From contig JAESIW010000115.1 of assembly GCA_016802295.1 (NCBI GenBank), positions 1,975,995 to 2,039,994 on the forward strand: a DNA stretch of 64,000 bases. Direction: 5' to 3'. This DNA is from Brachionus rotundiformis (Eukaryota > Rotifera > Eurotatoria > Ploima > Brachionidae). This document shows positions 23,491-34,479 of the stretch, piece by piece (the first letter of the stretch is position 1; each line of letters opens with the position of its first letter). The notes beneath the pieces are model-generated. The model ran no database searches, was not told where the DNA came from, and saw only the letters and a program-made list of their open reading frames with translations. The translations under genes and the position numbers were made by a program.

Positions 23491-24259
23491 ATGAACCAAG
23501 AAAAACCCAATGTTGGCGATTTCGAATTAGAAAAATTGACCAAAGAAGAATTAATAATTCAATACAAAAAGCTAGCCGTCTATACAACTGGTATAGAAGA
23601 ACGAGAAAAAAAGCATTTAATGGAAATAGCCAAGCTAAAAAATATAATACTAATGAATTATGCTAATGCAAAAGAGTTAGATGGAAATGTAAATTATTTT
23701 GATTGGAAAAATAAAAAGATTAATTTAAAAATTTTAGAAATCTTGTCCAGAAAATGAAAATGAACAACCAGGATCTTGCTCTTCTGAGACCAAGTCGTGT
23801 CTGGTCGACCCGACAATTAATGCAGTAATCATTCAGCTCAAAAAAGACCTGGAAGAGACTCGGAATAAAAAAGAAGAACTTGAAATAGAGTTAAATTCAA
23901 CCAAATTTACACCTGAGAGTCAGTTGACCAAACGTTTGATGAACAAGTGCCGGAAATTGTTGAATGAAAATGAAGAGCTTGGTAAAATAATTTCTTCTGG
24001 CAATGTTGCTCAATTGGAACATGATTTAGCCTATCACAAGCAATTGCTAAACGAGACTTGTGAAAATGAACAGAGTAATTTTGAGCTTAAGATAATTTAA
24101 TTAAAAATTAAGTTAAATTTAAAAGATTTGCAATCTTTTTTGATGGAAATTGACAGTCAAATGGATGCAATGCAAGCAACAATATTGCAGCTAAAAGAAA
24201 AATTAGATCAAAAAGAATTAATAGATAGTAATAATAAAACTGATAGTATGGAAACTTAA
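23491..24259 (+). CDS. WTAP: WTAP, m6A methyltransferase complex subunit
   Basis: WTAP / female-lethal(2)d adaptor that anchors the METTL3-METTL14 RNA m6A writer in nuclear speckles and affects splicing. Three exons, 23491-23688, 23738-24074 and 24126-24259 (introns 49 and 51 bp), give 222 aa. Family blocks: EELIIQYKKLAVYTTGIEER, CLVDPTINAVIIQLKKDLEE, FTPESQLTKRLMNKCRKLL, ENEELGK and FLMEIDSQMDAMQATILQLK, spaced as in the conserved coiled coil. Human WTAP has 396 aa; the disordered Ser/Gln-rich C-terminal tail is missing here, leaving essentially the coiled-coil core. The first stop-limited frames hide the splice sites. Confidence 0.92.
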
Positions 24260-24608
24260 AAAAAGCTTTTTTTTTCTCATTAAGTTAAACATTTTTTTAA
24301 TTTAAATATCCTATTTTATACCGTTTAAAACGAGTCTATAAACTGAATATTGTGTAAATATAGTTTAATTTTTTAATTTTAATTATTATTATATATTAAA
24401 GATTAGACTTAATCCAAAATTATTATTTCAAAAATTAATTTATCATCTTAAAATTTATTTCGATTTATTGAAATTAAACAATTTACTTTTAAAATGAAAA
24501 AATAATTGAAAAAAAAGATCGATATTTAAAGAGAAAAAGTATTATATCTATCTTTATTATAATTTTTATTTAATCAAAAAAATAAATTAAATTTAAATAG
24601 TTTTCATT
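24260..24608. other. Convergent spacer WTAP/PSMF1
   Basis: 349 bp of AT-rich sequence between two converging genes. No further gene seen. Confidence 0.5.
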
Positions 24609-25718
24609 TTACATGAACATATGATCATTTCCAAACCCGCCAGGAGGTCTTAAATGGTTTGGATTTGGTCTTTAATAAATTATTTTAACCAATTAATATT
24701 TCATCTAGTAAATATTTTTTTTCAAATTTTACCCAACTCGAGTCGAGGATCCTGGCATTAGTTCATCTGGACTAGGCGGTCCATAGGGATCGAATCTTGC
24801 ACGAGGTGGCACTGCACCTGGTGGCAAATTTGTTGGTATTAATCTCCTATCATAATTTCTGAAGGGATCGAAAATCATTCCTATTAAATTTCAATTTATA
24901 TTTAGAAGCTAGCAATTAATTTTTATCTATAAATAACCTCCTGTTCCAAGGGGATCAAATCTGAAAGGATCTAAGTCAGATCGGCCAATGTCTCTGGGTG
25001 GTAAAGGAGGCCTTTGCTGTGGTATGTCTCTAAGCGGATCAAATATGACCTCTCCTCTACAATTTAAATTTAAAATTTTGTCCAAATAATTAAAAATAAA
25101 AACCTTGGTTTGGCAGGTTCTTTAGAAGCTGAACTGTCACTTGAAGTGCCTTTTTCATCCTCTTTGAACAAAGACTCGAATTCTTTTGATAAAGATTCAT
25201 GTAAATCATTAAGGTTCATAAATAAACTAAATTTTAATTAAAATTATCTAATCAAATAAATTGTTTATATACTCTTGATATTCATTTTTTAAGCTTGAAA
25301 TATGATTTTTAGTTGTACAAGTTAAACTAGCTGTTCGTTCAGTTGATTTTTTCTTTTTTGAAAATAAATAATTTAAATTAATAATTATATGACTAAATAC
25401 CATTAAATTAATAATCAATGAATCATCAGCAATTAGTATTTTAAGTTCAAATCCTTTTGAATCTAGCGAATAATTAAGAACATAAATTTCATCATTTGAA
25501 TTCCAATCACTTGGCAAAATTTCAGTTTTCTTTAATTAATATTGAAATTTTTTTTTCAGTTAATTTTTTAAAATTACTCTTCCGTCAAGAACACAAACAA
25601 AATTATTCTTAACCAAATACCAATGGACAAATAATGCGATAAGATCAGGCTCTTTTTTTATTTGATTCTTATAAGCATAAATTAATGTTTCCAAGCCGGA
25701 AAAAGTGATTTTTGACAT
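24609..25718 (-). CDS. PSMF1: Proteasome inhibitor PI31
   Basis: PI31 binds 20S proteasomes and in animals also acts in proteasome assembly and transport. Six exons in transcript order: 25718-25578, 25529-25273, 25226-25104, 25056-24938, 24880-24733 and 24669-24609. The product is 282 aa (human 271). The N-terminal FP domain has FVHWYLV and LPSDWNSNDEIYVLNY. The C-terminal half is the Pro/Gly-rich inhibitory tail, with IFDPLRDIP, PPGAVPPRARFDPYGPP and GPNPNHLRPPGGF and the characteristic hydrophobic end HMFM. Exon 2 may contain a further in-frame intron after NLMVF. The gene is head to head with DNAAF4, 283 bp between ATGs. Confidence 0.93.
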
Positions 25719-25930
25719 TGTTTATGTGAATGTTTTATTGACTTATTTAATTTTTTTTAGAAATAAAGTTTAAAATATTAAATACGCCTTAATACTTTCC
25801 CAAAAAAATTTCTTAAAAATATCTTTTTGTTTTGAAATTTTTCCAATTTAATACAGATTTTGCATTTATTTTGACATTTTAAGGCAATGACATGTAAGTT
25901 GTCTTATATTTCAAATTAAAAGTAAAAATT

Positions 25931-25945
25931 GTTTTCTATGGCAAC
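25931..25945 (+). promoter_or_regulatory. X-box-like RFX site upstream of DNAAF4
   Basis: GTTTTCTATGGCAAC has a perfect right half-site (GGCAAC) and an imperfect left half compared with the RFX consensus GTNRCC-N-RGYAAC. It lies 56 bp upstream of the DNAAF4 ATG, the usual distance for an X-box. Confidence 0.55.
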
Positions 25946-26001
25946 AGATAGCTCATCAGGAAAATGGGACTTAACATTTTTATAATTTTTAAAAACTTAA
26001 G

Positions 26002-27669
26002 ATGCCCATAATCATCAAGGATTTTAGTTGGACTCAGAGTGAATCCAAAATTACCATCAATCTTCCACTTAAAGGAACCAAGGCAAATAATGTAGACATT
26101 TTAAACAGTAGGGAATATCTTAAAGTAATAAAATATTTAATTGGACAATATTTGGAACTTGATGGCATCTTTTTTTACCATAAGGTTTCTTATCCTCCGT
26201 TTTTATTTGAGTGCTGGTTTAATGAAGTAATTGATGATGATAATTCAGTTGTGGTTGTGAAAAATGGCATTATTTCACTGCAATTCAGTAAAGCAGAAGA
26301 GATTATGTGGTCAAGTTTGTTTCATAAGGACTTTGAAAAAAAAGATTTGCTTAAATTGGTCCGAGAGGAAGCAATTAAGTATGCTGGCGAAAAAGCTGAG
26401 CGATTGGCAAAAGAAAAAGCTGAACAAAAAGAAGCTAATAAAAAATTAGCTTTAAAAAATCAGATGAAGGTATTTAAATTATTTGAAATTTAAAAAGTAT
26501 TCAAAAAATAAAAAAATTAATATTCTTTTATGATGATTTTTTTTATTTTTTTATTTTTTATAAAGCTCGAAGAAACAGAGCGACAGAGGATCGAATCTAT
26601 AAAAGAAAGTGAACGTAAAAAAACTTCACAAGAGATAGAAAATTTTAAAAAATTCCACAAAAAAAACACAGAAAAGGAACATACCATTGTTGTGGTAATA
26701 AGATTAAATAAATTTCACAACAAAAATTTCTATGGAATATTTTAAGCCACCTTTGGAAGAAGGCAAAAAATGCGAAGCTTTAAATTCCGAACCATTGACA
26801 GAAGATAAAAAAGAAATTTTCCAAGAACCAAAAATTGAATTAAAACAAGAATCGTTAGACTTACCTGCTCCTAGATCTTCTGGTTCAATACAAATTCGAT
26901 TCACACCACGAGTTTTCCCAACCCCTTCAAGAGAATCTCAAGATAAATTGGAAAAAGAAGTAAATTTAAATTAATAAATTAATAACCAAATTAACTACTG
27001 TTGAATTAGTGGTTAGAAAAGCAAGCAGAAGCAAGGAAGCTTGTTGAATTACCTGAAGATTTGAATGATCTATCTGCTAATGAATTGAATATTGACTTAT
27101 TGAAAGATAAAGCTAGGTATTTTTTAACTACAACAAAATTAAAAATATTAATTTTAATTTTTTAAAGTAATTATTTTAAACAAGAAAATTATCAAACTGC
27201 AATCGGAGTTTATAATCATGCAATTAGACTTTTTCCCAAAGAACCATCGTAATTTTTATTTAAATATTGGTAAAATTATTAAAAAATTAATTTCATTTAC
27301 AATTAGCTTGTATTCAAATCGTGCAGCTTGCCATTTTAAAATTAGAAATTTGATCAAATGTGTAGAAGATTGCACCAGAGTAATTAGAAAAATTAAATTA
27401 AATCAAAATTTTATTGAATATTTTATTAGGCTTTGGATTTATTAACTCCTCCAGTCGAAAATAATGCTTCTAGTAGACTAAAGGCCCATGTAAGACGTGG
27501 AACAGCCTTCTGTGAACTTGAATTGTATGCCGAGGGCTTACTAGATTACGAAGCCGCTCTTAAAATCGATCCGAATAATTCAGACCTAAAAGAAGACACT
27601 GAAAACATTAGAAAAACAATATTGGGTCTTCAGCCAGAAGATGAAGATAAAGTTATTCACATTAATTAG
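26002..27669 (+). CDS. DNAAF4: Dynein axonemal assembly factor 4 (DYX1C1)
   Basis: Cytoplasmic co-chaperone needed to preassemble ciliary dynein arms. Eight exons: 26002-26124, 26185-26469, 26566-26694, 26747-26959, 27010-27116, 27168-27248, 27307-27379 and 27430-27669. The product is 416 aa (human 420). The N-terminal CS (p23-like) domain starts MPIIIKDFSWTQ and includes YPPFLFE; a charged DYX1 middle region ends PAPRSSGSIQIRFTPRVFPT. Three TPR repeats follow: NYFKQENYQTAIGVYNHAI, NRAACHFKI, then KAHVRRGTAFCELELYAEGL and DYEAALKIDP. Intron 1 is 60 bp, a multiple of three and stop-free, so translating through it adds 20 residues inside the CS domain. Confidence 0.95.
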
Positions 27670-28037
27670 CAGAAATATTTATTTCAATTGTTGTTTTAGT
27701 TTGTTTTTAAAAATAAAAAATTAAAAAATTTTTATAATTTGGAAAAATTCTGGTATTATAGATATATAGATACTTTTACTCATTCAAATCCATCTGAAGA
27801 ATTTTAATTCCAAAAGTTTTTAAAAAGAGAAACTCATGATATCTATTCAGACAAAAGATTTATATAAAGTTTGGTGGAGTAGATAGGACAGTTTAAAGAT
27901 AAATTTTATTCAAGTAAAAAATCGTAGGAAATAAAACAAAATTTGTAAATTCATTGTTATTTATTATTTTAAAATTGAAAATTTTTCTTATAATTAATAG
28001 ATATTTGTTTGTGAGATATAAATTTAAAAGAAATTAA
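27670..28037. other. Intergenic
   Basis: 368 bp, AT-rich, between the DNAAF4 stop and the convergent small gene. Nothing recognised. Confidence 0.45.
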
Positions 28038-28474
28038 TTAATTCTTTTCTCTACTGAGCTTAGGACCGGCTTTGGCAGAGCCAGTGGGACGTTCATCATA
28101 AACAGCGCCACTCATCCGAGCACTCAAAATTGCCTGCGAACTATTTAGATTAGCTTGGAACCACAAACCAAGCGATTTTTCACTCAGGCGAGATTAAAAC
28201 TTAAGGCCTCCAAAGTTACCTTTACCTGCAGATGTTCAGCTGTACAGCAGATTCTCGCACCTTTCGGATTCGTTACTGGGAGATAATCCAAGCCAGCGGC
28301 GCCCTCATACGACTTGGACAAAGACCCGTAGGCTTAAGTACCCGCCATATAGCTCTTCTGCAGACTACGTGAAAGATCAAAAGATTAATATTTTATTAGA
28401 TTTTTCTTTTAATTTTTTTCAAAAGTTTTTAAGCAAATTAAATGACTAAAATAACATACCGTTTTGATATACAT
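28038..28474 (-). CDS. Small unrecognised gene with a one-base frame break
   Basis: I do not recognise this protein. The DNA is clearly richer in G+C than its surroundings and splice sites are good: exon 28474-28460 (five codons), exon 28364-28226 and exon 28133-28038. The readable product contains SAEELYGGYLSLR, SYEGAAGLDYLPVTNPKGAR, CCTAEHLQAILSARMSG and YDERPTGSAKAGPKLSREKN, about 82 residues. The flanking exons are both in phase 0, but the middle exon is 139 nt, one more than a multiple of three. The frame breaks around the GGG near 28328. It may be a sequencing or assembly indel, or a young pseudogene. Upstream exons may be missing. Confidence 0.45.
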
Positions 28475-29852
28475 GAGTCTTCTTAACTAATTTAAACAAT
28501 TTAATTAACTAATTTCGTAATTTTACTAATTAAAATTTAAAATGAATGTAAGGTTGAAATATTCAAATTCGAGTTGTGTCGGGGTAAAATTTCAAAAATC
28601 ACGAACTGATCATTTCATTTAATTTTCTGTTTTCACCAAATATTTATTGATAATATTAAAAAATGTATCTTTTTATTGATTTATCAAAATAAATTTCAAA
28701 TAAAATAATATTGATTAAGTCAGTGTTTAATCAAAGTTTTCTCAATTTATAAATAAATTAAGAAAATTTTCTGTTTTAATAATTCATATCACTTATAATT
28801 AAAAAAAAATTCAACTTATTTGGTCCAGATTTTTTCGTGGTGACCATTTAAAATAAAAAACAAAAGGTCAGATCATATCTCAAGTTCAAGTAATTTAAAT
28901 ATTAATAAATTCATATTTCAAAAAAGGTTTTAATTACAATTTAAAATAAAAATCCACAACAATTGTTCTATATAGGATAATCTACTAAAAAAATTAATTA
29001 AGGATTCATTTTAAATTAAAATTATGGTATTTTTTGTTTAAATCTAATGGCAATGATATCTAGTTAAGTTCAAATGTTTTGGTTCGATAAAATATGGTCA
29101 AAACTTACCCATTTTATCTGTATTTATTTTATTCTAAGATTAAAATAAATTTGAAAGTAAAATAATATATATTAATAAGTTGACAGGATATTTCGTAATT
29201 TAAAAATAAAAATTAAGATCCAAAAATAGTAATAAGATTTGAACTCAATTTTTACATAAAAATTTTTTTTCCATGGATACTTAAAAAGGCGCAAATACTT
29301 TTAAATAAGGAAAAAAATTTGTTCGTTTTTTTTGTTAGAATTTTAGTCATTTTTGAAATTATTTTATTTTGATTTTGTCTATATGATCTAATTTTGGTGA
29401 AAAAAAATGTGACCAAATTCCTATAGCTTAAATTTAGACAAAATTCTTGAATTTCGTAATTTTTCCATGTATGAGGTAAAATTGCTTAACATTTGGTCCA
29501 GAATAGTCTTGACTAGTCTATGAACATAACATAACTACTACTAAAAATTTAACACGCATGCAAAATTAAGAGAATAAGTATATAAAAATTCAAAATTTGC
29601 CCGTCATCTAATTACATAAGTATAAATCATCATTTTTTATAATAAACATATACAGCATTTGCGCTAGCTTTTGAATTAGTTGGTTTAATAAAACATTTTT
29701 TTTCAAATTAACCATCATCATCGTATTTCACTAAGCCATTTTAGTTAAATTTATTTACAACTATCTTATACTTGATTGGGAAATTTTTTTCTCCTATAAA
29801 TAATCCTAATCTTGGTATCTAAATTATTGTTTTAGACAAATAAGTAGAAAAA
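28475..29852. other. Intergenic upstream of VCP
   Basis: About 1.4 kb of AT-rich sequence with no gene; the VCP promoter must lie in its right end. Confidence 0.45.
29795..29800 (+). promoter_or_regulatory. Possible TATA box of VCP
   Basis: TATAAA in a CTCC-flanked context 52 bp upstream of the VCP ATG. In such AT-rich DNA this is weak evidence. Confidence 0.35.
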
Positions 29853-32267
29853 ATGGCCAAAATAGTTGATTCAAATGAAAAAGATAACTTGGCAACTGCC
29901 ATCTTGAGACAAAAAGACAAACCAAACCGTTTGATTGTGGAAGAAGCAATCAATGATGACAATTCTATTGTCACATTGTCCCAGAGCAAGATGGATGAGC
30001 TGCAGTTGTTCAGAGCAGATTCAGTTGTGGTAAAGGGCAAGAAAAGAAGAGAAACAGTGTGCGTAGTTCTGTCGGATGACACCTGTCCCAATGAGAAAAT
30101 CCGCATGAACCGCATAGTCCGCAACAATTTGCGCGTCAAAGTCGGAGATGTAGTCAGTATTCAGGCATGTCCAGACATTAAATATGGTAAATCAATCACT
30201 GTTTTGCCAATTGATGACACAGTCGAAGGTCTTACTGGCAATTTGTACGAGGCTTTCCTAAAACCATACTTTTTGGAGTCATATCGACCAGTGCGCAAGG
30301 GCGATGTATTTGTCTGTAGAAATATGCGAGCTGTTGAATTTAAAGTTGTGGACACTGATCCATCACCACACTGTGTAGTCGTGCCAGACACCATAATCAA
30401 ATGTGATGGTGAACCAATCAAGCGAGAGGATGAGGAGAGCTCTTTGAATGAGGTTGGCTATGACGATATTGGTGGAGTGAGAAAACAGCTGGCACAAATA
30501 AAGGAAATGGTTGAATTGCCACTGAGACATCCACAGCTTTTTAAAACAATTGGTGTCAAACCGCCAAGAGGTATTCTCTTGTTTGGACCTCCTGGTACTG
30601 GCAAAACTTTGATTGCTCGCGCTGTCGCAAATGAGACTGGCGCCTTCTTCTTTCTAATCAATGGACCTGAGATCATGTCCAAATTGGCCGGTGAGTCTGA
30701 GAGTAATTTGCGCAAAGCTTTTGAAACAGCAGAAAAAAATGCACCATCAATTATCTTTATTGATGAAATTGACGCTATTGCGCCCAAAAGAGAAAAAACA
30801 CATGGTGAAGTAGAGCGCAGAATTGTTTCCCAATTGTTGACATTAATGGATGGCTTAAAGCAGAGATCTCATGTAGTCATAATGGCAGCCACCAATAGAC
30901 CAAATAGCATAGACCCTGCTCTGCGTCGTTTTGGTCGCTTTGATCGCGAGGTAGACATCGGCATCCCAGATGCCATTGGTCGTCTTGAGGTGTTGAGAAT
31001 CCATACCAAAAATATGAAGCTTGGTGATGATGTTGATTTGGAACAAATTGCCAACGAGACTCATGGTTATGTTGGTGCTGACTTGGCTTCGTTGTGCTCC
31101 GAAGCTGCTTTGCAACAAATTAGAGAAAAAATGGACCTGATTGATTTGGAAGAAGAGAATATTGATGCTGAGGTATTGAATTCATTGGCAGTGTCTCAGG
31201 AAAATTTCAAGTGGGCTTTGGCTCAGTCGAACCCAAGCGCCTTGAGAGAGACTGTTGTCGAAGTGCCAAATGTTACATGGGAAGATATCGGAGGCTTGGA
31301 AAATGTCAAGCGAGAATTGCAAGAATTGGTCCAGTATCCAGTCGAGCATCCGGAAAAATTCTTGAAATTTGGCATGAGCCCGTCACGTGGTGTCCTATTT
31401 TATGGTCCACCAGGTTGTGGTAAAACTCTACTAGCCAAAGCTATTGCAAATGAGTGCCAAGCAAATTTCATATCAATAAAAGGTCCAGAATTGTTAACCA
31501 TGTGGTTTGGTGAATCCGAAGCAAATGTGCGTGATGTTTTTGACAAGGCAAGACAAGCAGCACCATGTGTTTTGTTCTTTGATGAATTGGATTCGATTGC
31601 CAAATCCAGAGGTGGAAGTTCTGGTGATGCCGGTGGAGCCAGTGATAGAGTAATCAATCAAGTATTGACCGAGATGGATGGCATGGGCGCAAAAAAGAAC
31701 GTGTTCATTATCGGAGCTACCAATCGACCAGACATTATTGACGGTGCTGTTATGAGACCTGGTCGTTTAGATCAATTGATTTATATTCCTTTACCAGATG
31801 AAAAATCACGTATGAGCATTTTAAAGGCTTCTTTGAGAAAGTCTCCAATTGCTAAAGACGTTGATTTGACCTTCTTGGCCAAGAGTACCCATGGTTTCAG
31901 TGGTGCTGACTTGACCGAGATTTGTCAACGTGCTTGTAAATTGGCTATTAGAGAATCAATTGAGAAAGATATGCAGAGAGAGAAAGAGCGCGCTAGCCAA
32001 GGTGGCGATACTGAAATGGAAACTGACTATGATCCAGTACCAGAAATTAGACGCGACCATTTTGAGGAAGCAATGAGATTTGCTCGAAGGTCAGTTAGTG
32101 ATAACGATATTAGAAAGTATGAAATGTTCTCCCAAACATTACAACAAAGTAGAGGATTTGGAGGAAATTTTAGATTTCCGGGAGAATCTGGTTCAGCTAG
32201 TGGACAAGACACCGGATCTAGTGGAAATAATTTTAATAATGAGGACCCCGATGACTTGTATAGATAA
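29853..32267 (+). CDS. VCP: AAA+ ATPase p97/VCP (CDC48)
   Basis: Hexameric segregase that extracts ubiquitylated proteins from membranes and complexes (ERAD, ribosome quality control, chromatin). Single intact exon, 804 aa (human 806). The N-domain begins with DKPNRLIVEEAINDDNSIV. D1 has GPPGTGKT (Walker A, about residues 245-252), IIFIDEIDAIAP (Walker B) and an Arg-finger region RRFGRFDREVDIG. D2 has GPPGCGKT, CVLFFDELDSIA, ATNRPDIIDGAVMRPGRLDQ and the pore region MWFGESEANVRD. The C-terminus ends in DDLYR, keeping the conserved penultimate Tyr region. In a genome full of tiny introns this 2.4-kb gene has none. Its G+C is higher than its neighbours', fitting high expression. Confidence 0.98.
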   Translation: MAKIVDSNEKDNLATAILRQKDKPNRLIVEEAINDDNSIVTLSQSKMDELQLFRADSVVVKGKKRRETVCVVLSDDTCPNEKIRMNRIVRNNLRVKVGDVVSIQACPDIKYGKSITVLPIDDTVEGLTGNLYEAFLKPYFLESYRPVRKGDVFVCRNMRAVEFKVVDTDPSPHCVVVPDTIIKCDGEPIKREDEESSLNEVGYDDIGGVRKQLAQIKEMVELPLRHPQLFKTIGVKPPRGILLFGPPGTGKTLIARAVANETGAFFFLINGPEIMSKLAGESESNLRKAFETAEKNAPSIIFIDEIDAIAPKREKTHGEVERRIVSQLLTLMDGLKQRSHVVIMAATNRPNSIDPALRRFGRFDREVDIGIPDAIGRLEVLRIHTKNMKLGDDVDLEQIANETHGYVGADLASLCSEAALQQIREKMDLIDLEEENIDAEVLNSLAVSQENFKWALAQSNPSALRETVVEVPNVTWEDIGGLENVKRELQELVQYPVEHPEKFLKFGMSPSRGVLFYGPPGCGKTLLAKAIANECQANFISIKGPELLTMWFGESEANVRDVFDKARQAAPCVLFFDELDSIAKSRGGSSGDAGGASDRVINQVLTEMDGMGAKKNVFIIGATNRPDIIDGAVMRPGRLDQLIYIPLPDEKSRMSILKASLRKSPIAKDVDLTFLAKSTHGFSGADLTEICQRACKLAIRESIEKDMQREKERASQGGDTEMETDYDPVPEIRRDHFEEAMRFARRSVSDNDIRKYEMFSQTLQQSRGFGGNFRFPGESGSASGQDTGSSGNNFNNEDPDDLYR

Positions 32268-32643
32268 GCCTTAGACTTATCTAAACTTGTCTATTTTTAA
32301 ATTTTAATATTCACAAAATTGTACTTTTAAACAACTTTAATAAAAGTCTAATTTAGATATTTTATTTACTATAATTCCATTTATATAATTAATTTTATTT
32401 AAGAATTTATTTTTTTTCAGATTTCGTATCTTATAAAGATTTAATAAATTAATTTTAAATAAAATGGATATTTTTTTAAATATTATCCTCCAGTAAATGA
32501 CTTTTTTTCTTGTTTTATAAATGCTGAATAGATAGTCTTTAATAATAAAAAATAATAAAATAAAAACTTAGTTTTAATTTTAAAAAATGAAAATGAATTT
32601 TATTTAAAAAAAAAATTATGAAAAAAACACCTTACGAATAAAA
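32268..32643. other. Convergent spacer VCP/FMO
   Basis: 376 bp of AT-rich sequence, with the VCP AATAAA near 32339. No gene. Confidence 0.5.
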
Positions 32644-34254
32644 TTATTTATTTATTTTATATAAATTTTTTGGCAGCTTATAATATTTAGAAAATTCACT
32701 GGCCATATCTTCAAGGCTAATTTGATCAAAATCTTTGTCAAAAACAAAATTTCGGCTATTCATCTCAAATATCTCATTCATGACATCAATAGAAACTTTT
32801 TTATTCAGAAAATAACTACAAGAATTTACACCTGAGTTCCACAAAAGTTCATATAAATGTTTATCGTTCTTTTTGATATAATCAAAATCAGGTAAAAGGC
32901 CACATTCTTTAGCTAATTTGTCAACCAAAAGAGTATAATTTCCATACGGGTATTGGGTTTTTCTATTTTTTTTCCTCTTTTGTTCTTCTTTGTCAATTTC
33001 TTTGATCATTTGATTCCTGCTTGGCAAAGAAATTTTGTCACTAAATACTCCGCAGGCCCAATAAGCTTGCACTTCATCACCAGCGTAAAATGTACCATCT
33101 GTCTGACCAATCATAGCAAAATTTTTCAAATCTGGATGAAATGTACATTTATATAACAAAACTGAATACTTATGATCTGTATTATCATATTTAATGGTCT
33201 TCAGTATACTTTCATCCAGTAAATCACTTGGTATATCAAAACCAGTACAATAAACTATGACATCACAATCAACATTCAAGCCATTCTCTAATTGAACTCC
33301 ATTTTCTCTAAATTCTTTTATTCTAGATCGAATTGGTTCTATTTTACCATTTTGAACATGTTCTAGATAATAGTCTGATATGGCTATTAAAATCTCTTGA
33401 CCATTCTTCTCCAAGTCAACATATAAATCTGAATGGGACAAATGTTTATTTGTTTGATAGGGAAATAATCTCTTAAAAGTGTTTAACTTAATATTTCTTA
33501 TTTCATCAGGACCCAAGAGTATGTCCGGGTAATTAAAAACTCGTCTATTAAAAAATAAATCAGTTGGTAGAATTTTATATAAGTTTCCATGAGTAGAGTC
33601 AGATGAGAGATTGAATTTAACAAGTCTTGGAGTAATCAAGTAGCTTCTAGGGTAAATGTTTGTCACTTCTTTGGCATGGCCGACTAATAAGGAAGCTATT
33701 TCTGAACCACTAAGCGAACAGCCCAAAACTACGACTCGTTTTTCTTTTAATCTCGGATCATTTAGTCGAAATTCAGAGCTGTGCATTTCGAGTCCTTTGA
33801 ACTTTGATGCGTTTCTTATAGTTGGTATCCTCGGCTTGGAATGAAGTCCAGGGGAAAAGATTACAAAATCAAATATTCTATAGTCGGAACCAAATTTTAC
33901 TTCCCATTTGTCATTTGAGAGTTGTCTAACAGATTCCACTTTGCTATTGAATTTAATGTGGTCAAGTATTTGAAATTTTCTAGCATATGACTTCAAATAT
34001 TTATCAACTTCAGTGGCTTGATTGAAAACTGGTGAATCTTTGGACCAGGGAAAATCATGAAACATCATTGTGTACTTTGAAATGTTGGTAAAAAGGCCGT
34101 CCCAGATTGCCATACCATTATCTCTTGACCATAAACCTCCAACTTGTTTAGTTTGTTCAAAGATAACTGGTTTTATGTTGTTTTCAAGAGCATACTTGGC
34201 CGAAACTAAACCAGCTTTTCCAGCGCCAATTATAGCTATTGTTTTTCCTGACAT
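32644..34254 (-). CDS. Flavin-containing monooxygenase
   Basis: FAD/NADPH-dependent monooxygenase oxidising soft nucleophiles (N, S, Se). Single exon, 536 aa, close to animal FMOs (532-558 aa). The FAD Rossmann motif GAGKAGL is near residues 11-17, followed by FEQTKQVGGLW. The NADPH motif GCSLSGSEIAS follows the FMO identifying sequence FKGLEMHSSEF. The Baeyer-Villiger/FMO-type VYCTGFDIP motif occurs in the last third. No obvious C-terminal membrane anchor is seen (it ends YKLPKNLYKINK). It is divergent with the ArsM gene, 225 bp between ATGs, and both genes are intronless. Confidence 0.92.
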   Translation of the reverse strand: MSGKTIAIIGAGKAGLVSAKYALENNIKPVIFEQTKQVGGLWSRDNGMAIWDGLFTNISKYTMMFHDFPWSKDSPVFNQATEVDKYLKSYARKFQILDHIKFNSKVESVRQLSNDKWEVKFGSDYRIFDFVIFSPGLHSKPRIPTIRNASKFKGLEMHSSEFRLNDPRLKEKRVVVLGCSLSGSEIASLLVGHAKEVTNIYPRSYLITPRLVKFNLSSDSTHGNLYKILPTDLFFNRRVFNYPDILLGPDEIRNIKLNTFKRLFPYQTNKHLSHSDLYVDLEKNGQEILIAISDYYLEHVQNGKIEPIRSRIKEFRENGVQLENGLNVDCDVIVYCTGFDIPSDLLDESILKTIKYDNTDHKYSVLLYKCTFHPDLKNFAMIGQTDGTFYAGDEVQAYWACGVFSDKISLPSRNQMIKEIDKEEQKRKKNRKTQYPYGNYTLLVDKLAKECGLLPDFDYIKKNDKHLYELLWNSGVNSCSYFLNKKVSIDVMNEIFEMNSRNFVFDKDFDQISLEDMASEFSKYYKLPKNLYKINK

Positions 34255-34479
34255 CTATTTTTATATCAAATTAAGAATAATATTTTTAGAAATTAATTTT
34301 TTTCAATTTATTATGGAAATTTTTTTCATTAAATTAGTTTTAACAATAGTTTATTTTTACCAATTTTGATTCTAATACAGAGATAATTAAAGAAAAAGCA
34401 AATATTTTATTTTATAAAATAAATTGAGAAAAGTTTATATTTATAATAATTTAAAATATTGTTTTTAACCCCTAAGAAA

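Noticed and set aside
29819..32212. Several minus-strand frames over VCP
   Set aside because: They are antisense shadows of a strongly conserved plus-strand gene.
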